Assembly (NCBI GenBank): GCA_963758365.1
Contig: CAVWVB010000001.1
Span: 1,178,001 to 1,242,000 of the forward strand
Length of the DNA: 64,000 nt
DNA from: Dokdonella_A sp963758365
Lineage (GTDB): Bacteria; Pseudomonadota; Gammaproteobacteria; Xanthomonadales; Rhodanobacteraceae
Reading direction: 5' to 3'
Of the stretch, positions 17,934 to 28,974 are shown piece by piece (the stretch's first letter is position 1; each line of letters begins with the position of its first letter). Below the pieces are notes generated by a model. It searched no databases. It saw only the letters and a list, made by a program, of their open reading frames with translations, and was not told the origin of the DNA. The position numbers were made by a program, and so were the translations under genes.

Positions 17934-19625
17934 TCAGCGATTGCCGGTCTTGGATTCCCGGTTCCCTTTCGCGAGCATCTGTTTCGCGTGCGCGAGCGTT
18001 TCGCGGGTGATCTCGATGCCGCCGAGCATGCGCGCGACCTCGTCCTTGCGCGCGCCGCCGTTGAGCGTCTCGATGCGGATTTCGGTGCGGTTCGCATCAC
18101 TGGTCTTGCTGACCCGCAGATGCTGGTGTCCCTGGCTCGCAACCTGCGGCAGATGGGTCACGCAGAGCACCTGACAGCGCTCGCCGAGGGCGCGCAGTTT
18201 GTGACCTACGACCTCCGCGACTGCGCCACCGATGCCTGAATCGACTTCGTCGAAAACCATCGTTCCGACCGCGTCAAGGCCGAGCGCCGCGACTTCGATC
18301 GCAAGGCTGATGCGCGACAGCTCGCCTCCCGAAGCGACCTTGCGCAGCGCACGCGGCGGTTGACCCGGGTTCGCGCTGACCTGAAATTCGCAGCGCTCTC
18401 CCCCTTGCGGATCGGGTTCGGCGGCGCCCGTCGCTTCGAGCACGACCTCGAAGCGACCGCCCTGCATCCCGAGTTCAGCCATCAGGCGGCTGACCGCCAC
18501 GCCGAGCGCCTTCGCGGCGCCGGCACGTTTCGCGCCGAGAACCTTGGCAGCAGTGGCGTGGGTTCGCGCGAGACGCTGCTGCTCCTCGCGCAGGCCTTCG
18601 ATCGTGACACCGGCGTCGCGCAGGGTCTCGAGTTCCGCGCGCAGTTGATTCGCATGCGGAACCAGTTCCACCACGCGCACGCGGTGCTTGCGCGCGAGTT
18701 CGTGCAGCGTGGCCAGCTGGGTTTCGCACTCGGCGAGGCGCTCCGGATCGAGATCGAGCGCGCCCTGATAGCGCGCAAGCAGATCACGGGCCTCGCCGAG
18801 CTGGATCTGGGCCGCGTCGACAAATTCGCCGACGGGCCGGAGCCGTTCATCGAGGGCAGCCAGCTGCGCAAGTTCGTGTTGACTGCGTGCGAGCAGCCGC
18901 AGCAGCGCGAATTCATGGTCACCGTCCAGACGCTCGCCGAGTATCGCGCATCCCTGCAGCAACTGCCCTGCACCGGCCAGGCGACGGTGACGTTCTTCGA
19001 GTCGCGTCAGGTCTTCGGCAGCGAGTGCATGTCGTTCGAGCTCGTCGACCTGATGGCTCAACCAGTCGATCCGTTCGGCGTGGTCGGCGCCGCGCGACAG
19101 TCCGGCGATGCGGGCGGACACGCCGCGCCATGCTGTTGCCGTGCGCGCGACTTCGGCCAGCTCCGGCGCGTGGTCGCCGAATGCATCGAGCAAGGCGAGC
19201 TGCTGGCTGCGTTCGAGCAGTGCCTGGTGCTCATGCTGGCCATGAATCTCGATGAGTCCCTCGGCGAGGGTCTTGAGCTGGGTCAGGGTGACCGGGCGGC
19301 CGTTGATCCACGCGCGCGAGCTGCCTTCGCTACGGATCACGCGGCGCAACTGGCAGGTTCCGTCCTCGTCGAGATCCTCGGCGATCAGCCAGTCGCGCAG
19401 TGCCGGATGCGCGGCGAGGTCGAACGTGGCCGTCAGTTCCGCGCGGGCGCAACCGTGGCGCACCATCGTCGCGTCGGCGCGGGCGCCGGCGAGGAGCAGG
19501 AGTGCGTCGACCAGAAGCGATTTGCCGGCGCCGGTCTCTCCGGTCACCACGGTCAGGCCGCTCACGAACGAGACTTCAGCCTCGCCGACGATCGCGAAAT
19601 CCTTGACATGAAGACTTTCCAGCAT
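17934..19625 (-). CDS. recN: RecN, SMC-like DNA repair ATPase
   Basis: 563 residues from the ATG at 19625 (MLESLHVKDFAIVGEAEV). The Walker A box is TGETGAGKS near residue 31, followed by a coiled-coil middle, then the ABC signature region ASGGELSRISLAIEV and Walker B MVFDEVDSGIGG. RecN gathers DNA ends in double-strand-break repair and is normally SOS-induced; I do not see a convincing LexA box upstream. The last residues (GNRESKTGNR) are encoded by GATTCCCGGTTCCC-like repeat sequence, so the tail may be a species-specific extension. Confidence 0.94.
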   Translation of the reverse strand: MLESLHVKDFAIVGEAEVSFVSGLTVVTGETGAGKSLLVDALLLLAGARADATMVRHGCARAELTATFDLAAHPALRDWLIAEDLDEDGTCQLRRVIRSEGSSRAWINGRPVTLTQLKTLAEGLIEIHGQHEHQALLERSQQLALLDAFGDHAPELAEVARTATAWRGVSARIAGLSRGADHAERIDWLSHQVDELERHALAAEDLTRLEERHRRLAGAGQLLQGCAILGERLDGDHEFALLRLLARSQHELAQLAALDERLRPVGEFVDAAQIQLGEARDLLARYQGALDLDPERLAECETQLATLHELARKHRVRVVELVPHANQLRAELETLRDAGVTIEGLREEQQRLARTHATAAKVLGAKRAGAAKALGVAVSRLMAELGMQGGRFEVVLEATGAAEPDPQGGERCEFQVSANPGQPPRALRKVASGGELSRISLAIEVAALGLDAVGTMVFDEVDSGIGGAVAEVVGHKLRALGERCQVLCVTHLPQVASQGHQHLRVSKTSDANRTEIRIETLNGGARKDEVARMLGGIEITRETLAHAKQMLAKGNRESKTGNR

Positions 19626-19693
19626 CGTCCGCTGCCGCTCCCTGATGAGCGCCGGAACGCTAGCATGCGGCCGTGCGGCGGCCAAGACGCAGG

Positions 19694-19721
19694 CTTGATT
19701 CCGGGCCGCCCGACCCCTATT
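19694..19721 (+). promoter_or_regulatory. Sigma-32 heat-shock promoter for hrcA
   Basis: CTTGATT (19694-19700), a 13-base spacer, and CCCCTATT (19714-19721) match the sigma-32 consensus CTTGAAA / CCCCATNT closely. The hrcA start codon is 57 bases further on. I see no CIRCE inverted repeat (TTAGCACTC-N9-GAGTGCTAA) in this gap. Confidence 0.7.
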
Positions 19722-19778
19722 GAACGTTGCAGAGCCGCTTGCTAGCGTGCACTGGCAGTTGGCGCCTCCCGGAACCCG

Positions 19779-20834
19779 ATGAACGTTTCGTTCCAGCATC
19801 CACTCGACGCGCGTGCCCGCCAGCTGCTGCGTACGCTGATCGCACGTTATATCGCCGAGGGTCAGCCGATCGGGTCGCGCACGCTGGCCAAGGCGTCCGG
19901 ACTCGACGTCAGCCCGGCCACGATCCGCAACATCATGTCCGATCTCGAGGAATTCGGCCTCGTCGCCGCGCCGCACACCTCGGCCGGGCGCGTGCCGACA
20001 TCGCAGGGCTATCGCGTGTTCGTCGACAGCCTGCTCGAAATGCGTCCGCTCGGCGATTCCGAGGTCGCCCAGCTGCGCCGCGAGCTGCCGACCGACGCGT
20101 CGACGCCGGACCTGCTCGGCAGTGCCAGTTCGCTGCTGTCCCAGATGACCCATTTCGTCGGTGTGGTCAGCGTGCCTCATCGCGAGGAATTCCCTTTCCG
20201 GCACATCGATTTCGTGTCGCTCGACGGCAACCGCGTGCTGGTGATACTCGTGTTCACGGACGGCCAGGTGCAGAACCGCGTGATCTCGACACAGCGGCCG
20301 TACGGCGCGGGCGAACTCGAGCAGGTCGCCAATTACCTCAATACGCAATTTGCCGGAATGCGTCTCGACGAGATCCGCGCGCGCCTGCTGCGCGAGATGC
20401 GCGAAGAGGGGGCGCGCCTGAACAAGTTGCTCGCGGCCGCCGTGGAGGTCGCCCAGCACGCATTCCAGACGAACTCGGACAGCGACATGCTGGTCGCCGG
20501 GCAGACCAACCTGATGGGCAAGCAGGACGTATCCGACGTCGACCGCCTGCGCGAATTGTTCGAAGCATTCCAGCGCAAGCGCGACCTCCTGCAACTTCTC
20601 GAGCGCTGCTCGCGGGCCGAGGGGGTGCGTCTGTTCATTGGCGATGAATCGGGATTCGCTGCGCTCGACACCTGGAGCCTGGTCACCGCGCCGTACGGTG
20701 TCGGAGGCAGGGTGCTTGGTGTGCTCGGCGTGATCGGGCCGACGCGCATGGCCTACGAACGCGTGATTCCGGTCGTGCAGGCGACTGCACAGATCATCTC
20801 CGGTGCCTTGAAGCGGGCCCAGCCGGCCTCATAA
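19779..20834 (+). CDS. hrcA: HrcA, heat-shock repressor
   Basis: 351 residues. An N-terminal winged helix (ARQLLRTLIARYIAEGQPIGSRTLAK, then SPATIRNIMSDLEEFGL and HTSAGRVPT) is followed by the GAF-like core and a C-terminal segment GVLGVIGPTRMAYERVIPVV. HrcA binds CIRCE operators and depends on GroEL for activity. It is the first gene of the hrcA-grpE-dnaK-(channel)-dnaJ cluster. Confidence 0.96.
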   Translation: MNVSFQHPLDARARQLLRTLIARYIAEGQPIGSRTLAKASGLDVSPATIRNIMSDLEEFGLVAAPHTSAGRVPTSQGYRVFVDSLLEMRPLGDSEVAQLRRELPTDASTPDLLGSASSLLSQMTHFVGVVSVPHREEFPFRHIDFVSLDGNRVLVILVFTDGQVQNRVISTQRPYGAGELEQVANYLNTQFAGMRLDEIRARLLREMREEGARLNKLLAAAVEVAQHAFQTNSDSDMLVAGQTNLMGKQDVSDVDRLRELFEAFQRKRDLLQLLERCSRAEGVRLFIGDESGFAALDTWSLVTAPYGVGGRVLGVLGVIGPTRMAYERVIPVVQATAQIISGALKRAQPAS

Positions 20835-20979
20835 ACCGGTCCGGGCACCGCAAGCCCCACGGCCCGATCCGGCGATATCGCGCTGCCGCGGGCAGCCGGC
20901 CCCGGCGCGCGGAGTGGCGAAACCGGCGCGGTCGCTCGGCGTGCGTCGAGGCATGGCCTCATCTCGATATGGAGGAGCA

Positions 20980-21513
20980 ATGGAAAGTACCGAATCAAGA
21001 CGCGCGGCGAACGTCGAAAGCCAGCCGGATGCCGGTAATGCGGCCGTCGACTCGGAACTCGAAACCCTGTCGCGCCAGCTCGGCGACGCCGAAGCGAAGC
21101 TCGCGGAGATGCGTGAAACGGTCCTGCGCGAACGCGCCGAACTCGACAATCAGCGCAAGCGCCTGCAGCGCGATCTCGATCAGGCGCGCCGGTTCGCGAA
21201 CGAGAAACTGCTGGGCGATTTGCTGCCGGTGCTCGACAACCTCGAACGCGGCCTTGCCGTGGAGGTCGGCGATCCGGCCACGCTGCGCAGTGGCGTCGAG
21301 TTGACCCTGCGCGAACTGCAGCGCGTAGTCGAAGCGGGCGGTCTGAAGTCGGTCGGAATCGTGGGTGAGGCGTTCGATCCGGAGCGCCACCAGGCCATGG
21401 CGATGGTCGCGAACGCCGACCATCCGTCGGGCCGCGTCGTCGAGGTGATGCAGAAGGGATATGTGCTGAACGAGCGCCTGCTGCGGCCGGCACTGGTGTC
21501 GGTTTCGACGTAG
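20980..21513 (+). CDS. grpE: GrpE, nucleotide exchange factor of DnaK
   Basis: 177 residues from the ATG at 20980, preceded by GGAGGAG at 20971. It has a long N-terminal coiled coil (ELETLSRQLGDAEAKLAEMR onward) and the conserved C-terminal beta domain GEAFDPERHQAMAMV and GYVLNERLLRPALVSVS. It speeds ADP release from DnaK and acts as a thermosensor. The frame is open upstream from 20914, but the ribosome-binding site decides the start. Confidence 0.95.
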   Translation: MESTESRRAANVESQPDAGNAAVDSELETLSRQLGDAEAKLAEMRETVLRERAELDNQRKRLQRDLDQARRFANEKLLGDLLPVLDNLERGLAVEVGDPATLRSGVELTLRELQRVVEAGGLKSVGIVGEAFDPERHQAMAMVANADHPSGRVVEVMQKGYVLNERLLRPALVSVST

Positions 21514-21529
21514 GCGAAGGGGGCCTGCG

Positions 21530-21557
21530 CTTGAAAGACCGGCGCGAAACCCCAGAT
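21530..21557 (+). promoter_or_regulatory. Sigma-32 heat-shock promoter for dnaK
   Basis: CTTGAAA (21530-21536) is a perfect -35 box; after 13 bases comes CCCCAGAT (21550-21557), a near-consensus -10 box. It lies 56 bases before the dnaK start, so dnaK and the genes behind it can be induced separately from hrcA-grpE. Confidence 0.75.
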
Positions 21558-21613
21558 TTCGCAGCATTCGCGGCCGCGGGGCCGTATCAAATCCAGAGCG
21601 GGAGAACGCAGAA

Positions 21614-23539
<1,926 letters not shown>

Positions 23540-23637
23540 GGCTGTTCCCGGTCAAACGGGGATGACTGTCCGTGTTCGAGCGGCGCCTTGCACCGCTCGA
23601 CACGGGCACCAGGCTGAACCGGTGGGAGGGGCGGGCG

Positions 23638-24209
<572 letters not shown>

Positions 24210-24213
<4 letters not shown>

Positions 24214-25334
24214 GCAAGCGTTGCTATTACGAAGTCCTCGAGCTCGCGCGCAACGCGAACGTGGGCGAACTGAAGAAGGCGTTCCGCCGCCAGGCGATGA
24301 AATGCCATCCCGATCGGTGCCCGGACGATCCAGCCGCGCAGGAGCGCTTCAAGGAAGCCAAGGAAGCCTACGAAGTTCTTTCCGATCCGCGCAAACGCGA
24401 ACTCTACGACCAGCACGGCCACGCTGCATTCGAACAGGGCATGGGTGGACGCGGTGGCTTCAACGGCGACGTCGGCGACATCTTTGGCGACATCTTCTCG
24501 GACATCTTCGGTGGCATGGGCGGTGCACGCGGTCGCGCGCGGCGCGGTTCGGACCTGCGCTACCTGCTCGAACTGGATCTCGAGGAAGCGGTCTTCGGCA
24601 TCGAGAAGCAGATTGAAGTGCCGACCCTGCTCGAATGCGCATCGTGCAAGGGCAGCGGTTCGGCGGACGGTGCCACCGCCACGTGTTCCACCTGCCACGG
24701 TCATGGTCGGGTGCGCATGCAGAACGGGATTTTTTCGATCCAGCAGACCTGTCCGCACTGCGCCGGGGCGGGCAAGGTCGTCAAGACGCCTTGCGCCGAG
24801 TGCCGCGGCGAGGGGCGCGTTCACGCCGAGCGCATGTTGTCGGTCACGATTCCCGCGGGCGTCGATACCGGTGATCGCATCCGCCTCACCGGGCAGGGCG
24901 AAGCCGGGCCGGCAGGCACGGTTCCCGGTGACCTCTACGTGGAGGTGCGCGTGCGCGAGCACGCGATCTTCCAGCGTGAGGGCGACGACCTGCATTGTGA
25001 AATTCCGATCCGTTTCGGTCAGGCCGCGCTGGGCGCCGAGATCGAAGTGCCGACCCTGGACGGTGTCGCAACCATCACGGTTCCGGCCGAAACCCAGACC
25101 GGAAAACTGTTCCGCCTGCGCGGCAAGGGCGTTAGGTCGGTGCGCAGCGGGCGCACCGGAGACCTGCTGTGCCGGGTCGCGATCGAGACGCCGGTGCGTC
25201 TGACCGCCGAGCAGCGCGAACTGCTGCAGCAGTTCGAAAAGACCTTCACCGGTGCCGATGCGGACGCGCATTCGCCGCGCAGCAGCAGCTGGCTCGACGG
25301 CGTCAGGCGCTTCTGGGACCGGGTGACCTCCTGA
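24210..25334 (+). CDS. dnaJ: DnaJ, Hsp40 co-chaperone
   Basis: 374 residues. J-domain with the HPD triad (KCHPDRCPDD), a Gly/Phe-rich linker (GMGGRGGFNGDVGDIFGDIF), and four zinc-finger CxxCxGxG repeats: CASCKGSG, CSTCHGHG, CPHCAGAG and CAECRGEG. C-terminal substrate-binding domains follow. It delivers substrates to DnaK and stimulates its ATPase. The start codon overlaps the stop of the preceding channel gene by four bases, so dnaJ translation probably depends on it. Confidence 0.97.
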
Positions 25335-25392
25335 GGCCTGTTCTCGGTCGCTCTGCGGTACGCTACCGCGGCAGTCGCCACCGGAACGTCGC

Positions 25393-26205
25393 ATGAACCC
25401 ACCGATTTCCATCGCCGTCCATGGCGCCGCCGGGCGCATGGGGCAGGCGATTCTGCGCCTCGCCGCCGGCAGCCGTGACCTGCGCATCGCGGCGGCGCTC
25501 GTGCGCGCGCAGAGCGGCGTGATCGGCGAGTCGCTGCGCGCAGGGCTCGGCAACGATGCGCCTGCGATAGCCTATGCCGCAGTGCCGGCCGCGATCGACG
25601 AGGCGGACGTGCTGCTCGATTTCAGCGAACCTCGCGCGTTCGACGCGGCACTCGGTCTTGCTGTCGAGCACGGTTGCGCATTCGTCAGCGGTACGACCGG
25701 CCTGACCGCGAGCCAGATGTCGGGACTGGACGACGCTGCGGGGTCGATCGCGGTACTGTGGAGCTCGAACTTCAGCCTCGGCGTGGCCGTGCTGGCGCGG
25801 CTGGTCGCCGAAGCGGCGAGGGCGTTGCCGGACTGGGACTGCGAAATAGTCGAGGCCCACCATGCCCGCAAGATCGATGCGCCTTCGGGGACCGCCCTCG
25901 CGCTGGGTCGTGAAGCAGCGCGTGCGCGCGGTCTGGATTTCGCGCGTGTCGCGAGACTCACGCGTGATGCGGAGAGCGGTCCACGCACGCCCGGAGAGAT
26001 CGGTTTCGCAGTGACGCGCGCCGGCGATATCGTCGGCGAGCATGCCGCGCTGTTCGCGACATCGGGCGAACGCCTCGAGCTGCATCACCGGGCCGGGAAT
26101 CGCGACATCTTCGCGCACGGTGCGCTCGTCGCCGCGCGCTGGATCGCCTCGCGCGATCCTGGGCGATACGCGCTCGCGGACGTGATGACCGCTGCGACGC
26201 GCTGA
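25393..26205 (+). CDS. dapB: DapB, 4-hydroxy-tetrahydrodipicolinate reductase
   Basis: 270 residues. N-terminal dinucleotide-binding loop VHGAAGRMGQAI, the FVSGTTGL motif, and the signature EAHHARKIDAPSGTAL with the catalytic His-His/Lys. It carries out the second step of the diaminopimelate/lysine pathway. It lies 58 bases behind dnaJ on the same strand; a short hairpin GCGGTA-CGC-TACCGC between them has no T-run. In related genomes carAB often follows dapB; here a minus-strand porin gene follows instead. Confidence 0.96.
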   Translation: MNPPISIAVHGAAGRMGQAILRLAAGSRDLRIAAALVRAQSGVIGESLRAGLGNDAPAIAYAAVPAAIDEADVLLDFSEPRAFDAALGLAVEHGCAFVSGTTGLTASQMSGLDDAAGSIAVLWSSNFSLGVAVLARLVAEAARALPDWDCEIVEAHHARKIDAPSGTALALGREAARARGLDFARVARLTRDAESGPRTPGEIGFAVTRAGDIVGEHAALFATSGERLELHHRAGNRDIFAHGALVAARWIASRDPGRYALADVMTAATR

Positions 26206-26222
26206 TCGCGGGTCGATGGGTG

Positions 26223-26247
26223 AAAAAAAGGGGCGCTTGCGCGCCCC
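26223..26247 (-). terminator. Intrinsic terminator of the porin gene
   Basis: A perfect seven-pair stem GGGGCGC / GCGCCCC with a four-base loop, followed in the minus direction by T7 (A7 at 26223-26229). It lies about 30 bases beyond the porin stop codon. Confidence 0.85.
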
Positions 26248-26276
26248 GAGAGAGTGTCCGTTGCGCTGGACGCGGG

Positions 26277-27518
26277 TCAGAAGTACGCCTGTAGGCGGAT
26301 CGCGAATACGCTCGGGTCGACGTCGGCGAGCGCGTTCAATGGTGCGCCGTAGAACTTCGTGCTGTAGGCGCGGATGTAGTTCGCCTGCACCTTCCAGTGC
26401 TGGCCGAGGTACCAGTTCGCGCCGATCGTCCAGTCATGCTGCTTGCCGCCGAGCACGGGACTGTCGTTGAGATCGATTTCGCTGTAGCGCAGCGCGATTT
26501 CGAACGCACCGAAATCGTTGATCGGCTTGACGTTGCCGATCGAGCCGTTCTTGTACGGACGGCTCTCGCCGGTGAGTACCCAGGAACCCTGCGCATAGAA
26601 TCCATTGCCGCTGTAGCTCGGTTTGCCGCGCGGATCGGCACTGAAGGTCAGGTATTCGCCCTGCACGAGCAACGGCCCGTGAATCCATGCTCCTTCGAGG
26701 CCGAGCCGGTCGATGTTGCCCGGAAACGCGAGGTTGCCGGTATCGACGAGGCGGCCGCCGAGCAGGTTCGCTTCCGGACGCGCGCGAAAGCGCGCGGCCG
26801 GATTGGTGACGATGCCGCGGCCGTCGGTCGTCGCATCGCGCTCCTCGCGCGAGGCCGCGATGCCGAGATGGATCACGTTGCTCTCGCGGCGCGACCCCTG
26901 ACCCGGCTGCGAATTGAGCGGATTCCAGACTACCCGCGCGGCCGGGCCGTGGCCGTCGTTGTCGCCGTTGAGGTCTCCGCCGCTGAAATACGCGACGTAG
27001 AGCAGCCAGTTCGGAATGCCCGTGTAGGTCCAGTCCGCACCTATTCGACGTCCCATGTTCGCCGCCTGCACGGGCAACGCGCGCTCCATGAAGGTCGTCG
27101 CGCTGGAGCTGATCGTCTCTTCCCAGCCGACCGGTGTCTTGAACTGACCGACGCGGAAGGCGCCCGCGCTCGCGCTCGTGTAGCGGATGAAGTTGTCGAT
27201 CCATGCGGCATGCGAGCCGTTCTGGTACGTGATGTCGTAACCGACGTTGAAATCCAGACCCCAAGGCGTCTTGCCGTAGATATTGACTTCCTTGCGCCGG
27301 AATGCGTTTGCGTCGTTGAGCAGCGTGGCTCCGGTCGCCGGATTCGTGGTGTCTCCGGAAACGCTGTCGGAGTCGTACTGAAACAGGCCCTTGAGGCCGA
27401 ATTCGTAGCCATCGGCGGTCTTGTACCTGGTCGGCCAGTCGTCAAGCAGGTCATAGGCCATGGCGTTGCCGCCGATCGTGCAGAACAGCGCGGCGGCAAT
27501 TGCATGTCGCAGTTTCAT
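26277..27518 (-). CDS. OprP/OprO-family outer-membrane porin
   Basis: 413 residues with a signal peptide (MKLRHAIAAALFCTIGGNAMA, cleavage after AMA) and a beta-barrel pattern ending in the C-terminal Phe needed for outer-membrane insertion (RLQAYF). The features AFRVGQFKTPVGWEE, MERALPVQAANMGRRIGADW, and LGGKQHDWTIGANWYLGQHWKVQANYIRA are typical of the phosphate-selective porin family (PF07396 type). Phosphate or polyphosphate uptake is inferred from family and the Pho-box-like element 57 bases upstream. It has its own terminator and is probably monocistronic. Confidence 0.82.
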   Translation of the reverse strand: MKLRHAIAAALFCTIGGNAMAYDLLDDWPTRYKTADGYEFGLKGLFQYDSDSVSGDTTNPATGATLLNDANAFRRKEVNIYGKTPWGLDFNVGYDITYQNGSHAAWIDNFIRYTSASAGAFRVGQFKTPVGWEETISSSATTFMERALPVQAANMGRRIGADWTYTGIPNWLLYVAYFSGGDLNGDNDGHGPAARVVWNPLNSQPGQGSRRESNVIHLGIAASREERDATTDGRGIVTNPAARFRARPEANLLGGRLVDTGNLAFPGNIDRLGLEGAWIHGPLLVQGEYLTFSADPRGKPSYSGNGFYAQGSWVLTGESRPYKNGSIGNVKPINDFGAFEIALRYSEIDLNDSPVLGGKQHDWTIGANWYLGQHWKVQANYIRAYSTKFYGAPLNALADVDPSVFAIRLQAYF

Positions 27519-27574
27519 CGGGGCTCCTCGAAAGCGGATTGGCGAACTGGAACGCAGTCTCGCCCCCGTGCGTT

Positions 27575-27596
27575 ACGCTTCGATGACGCTTCGATG
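27575..27596 (-). promoter_or_regulatory. Pho-box-like 11-bp tandem repeat upstream of the porin
   Basis: On the porin strand the 11-mer CATCGAAGCGT occurs twice back to back (27596-27586, 27585-27575), followed by AACG. The register GTCAT-N6-GTAAC resembles a PhoB box (CTGTCAT repeated at 11-base spacing). It lies 57-78 bases before the porin start. Confidence 0.45.
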
Positions 27597-27628
27597 TCGA
27601 CCGCACGCGCCGATCGGGGCGAAACCGC

Positions 27629-28279
27629 CTACTGGCGCGGATCGGGCATGTCCGTCTTGTGACGATAGGCGCACAGGTCGTTGATCGCGCATGCGGGGCA
27701 CATCGGTTTGCGTGCCTTGCAGATGTAGCGACCGTGCAAGATGAGCCAGTGGTGCGCGTCACGCCGGAACTCCGGCGGCACGACCTGCGCGAGTCGGTCT
27801 TCGACCGCGCGAACGGTCTTGCCGCGCGCAAGACCGGTGCGATTGGCGACCCGGAAGATGTGGGTGTCCACCGCAATGGTGGGCTCGCCGAATACGGTGT
27901 TGAGGACCACATTGGCGGTCTTGCGTCCGACGCCGGGAAGCGCCTCGAGCGCCTCGCGCGAAGCCGGAACCACGCCCGCATGCCGGTCGACCAGCAGGCG
28001 ACACGTCGCGATCAGATTCTTCGCCTTCGCGTTGTAAAGGCCGATCGAGCCGATGTAGCGCTTCAGCTCGTGCTCGCCCAGACGCAATATCGCTTCGGGT
28101 GTATTCGCGACCGGGAACAGTTTGCGCGTCGCCTTGTTCACGCCGACGTCGGTCGCCTGCGCGGACAGGATCACCGCGACAAGCAGTTCGAATGGCGTCG
28201 CATAGTCGAGTTCGGTCGTCGGATGCGGATCGAGTTCGCGCAGGCGACGGAACAGTTCGAGAACCTTTTCCCGTTTCAT
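27629..28279 (-). CDS. nth: Nth, endonuclease III
   Basis: 216 residues from the ATG at 28279. The helix-hairpin-helix LPGVGRKTANVVLN carries the catalytic Lys, the catalytic Asp is in TIAVDTHIFRV, and the iron-sulfur loop C-x6-C-x2-C-x5-C is intact at the C-terminus (CKARKPMCPACAINDLC). It removes oxidised pyrimidines in base-excision repair. Its ATG overlaps the rnfB stop codon by four bases. Confidence 0.97.
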   Translation of the reverse strand: MKREKVLELFRRLRELDPHPTTELDYATPFELLVAVILSAQATDVGVNKATRKLFPVANTPEAILRLGEHELKRYIGSIGLYNAKAKNLIATCRLLVDRHAGVVPASREALEALPGVGRKTANVVLNTVFGEPTIAVDTHIFRVANRTGLARGKTVRAVEDRLAQVVPPEFRRDAHHWLILHGRYICKARKPMCPACAINDLCAYRHKTDMPDPRQ

Positions 28280-28974
28280 CGGTGGCGAGGTTTCTTCCCG
28301 ATGTCGCGACGACGTGCACGGCCGCGCGCGATCGCCTCGAGCACCGCTGACCGCGTGATCCGGAGCGCGCGCGCGTCCCGTGCCGGATCGCCCGTCACCG
28401 CGCGCGCGGTGCGTTCGGAGCGCTGACGTGCCAGGCGCAGGTTGCGGGCCTCGAAGCGCATCCGCGCGTGCGCCGCGCGCTGCATCACCTGGTCCCGTGC
28501 GGGTAGCCGCGCACCCTGGCTGGCCAGCGCGATGCAATCGACCGGGCACGGCGGCAGGCACAGGCCGCAACCCGTGCATTCGGCCGCGATAACCGCATGC
28601 ATGCGCTTCGCGGCCCCGACGATCGCATCGACGGGACAGGCCTGGATGCACTTCGTGCAGCCGATGCAGACGTCCTCGTCGATCGACGCGAGCACGGGCG
28701 GCGCCTCGATACCGTACGCCGGATCGAGCGGCTTCGGCGCGCGCCCGAGCAGCATCGCGAGCGCGCGGACGCCCGCGTTACCGCCGGGCGGACACCGATC
28801 GATGTCGGCGTGTCCGTTCGCGATTGCTTCGGCATAGGCCAGACAGGTCGGATAACCGCAGCGCGTGCATTGCGTCTGCGGGAGCAGGGCATCGATGCGT
28901 GCGCTCAGTGCGCGGATGGCAGTGACTCCGTGGTCAAGACCGTGCCGTCGACTACTTGACGGACATCCCCGCAC
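28276..28974 (-). CDS. rnfB: RnfB/RsxB-like ferredoxin subunit, start uncertain
   Basis: An electron-transport protein with the Fe-S N-terminal motif LPQTQCTRCGYPTC...CPPGG and two 4Fe-4S ferredoxin motifs (CIGCTKCIQACPVD and CTGCGLCLPPCPVD), then an Arg-rich tail. The conserved part begins near 28917, but no ATG, GTG or TTG occurs in frame between there and 28974. The nearest legal start is the GTG at 28974, inside the end of metG; GTG codons at 29013 and 29016 are alternatives. No other rnf genes are present here, so it probably acts alone or with distant partners. The metG-rnfB-nth order is usual in this group. Confidence 0.82.
   Translation of the reverse strand: MRGCPSSSRRHGLDHGVTAIRALSARIDALLPQTQCTRCGYPTCLAYAEAIANGHADIDRCPPGGNAGVRALAMLLGRAPKPLDPAYGIEAPPVLASIDEDVCIGCTKCIQACPVDAIVGAAKRMHAVIAAECTGCGLCLPPCPVDCIALASQGARLPARDQVMQRAAHARMRFEARNLRLARQRSERTARAVTGDPARDARALRITRSAVLEAIARGRARRRDIGKKPRHR

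Noticed and set aside
17813..18142. Small minus-strand gene between fur and recN
   Set aside because: It overlaps the end of recN in another frame and has no conserved look.
19626..19778. CIRCE operator before hrcA
   Set aside because: Neither TTAGCACTC nor its complement at nine-base spacing is present; GCTAGC pieces do not form the required repeat.
25335..25392. Lysine riboswitch before dapB
   Set aside because: The gap is only 58 bases, far too short, and holds only a small hairpin.
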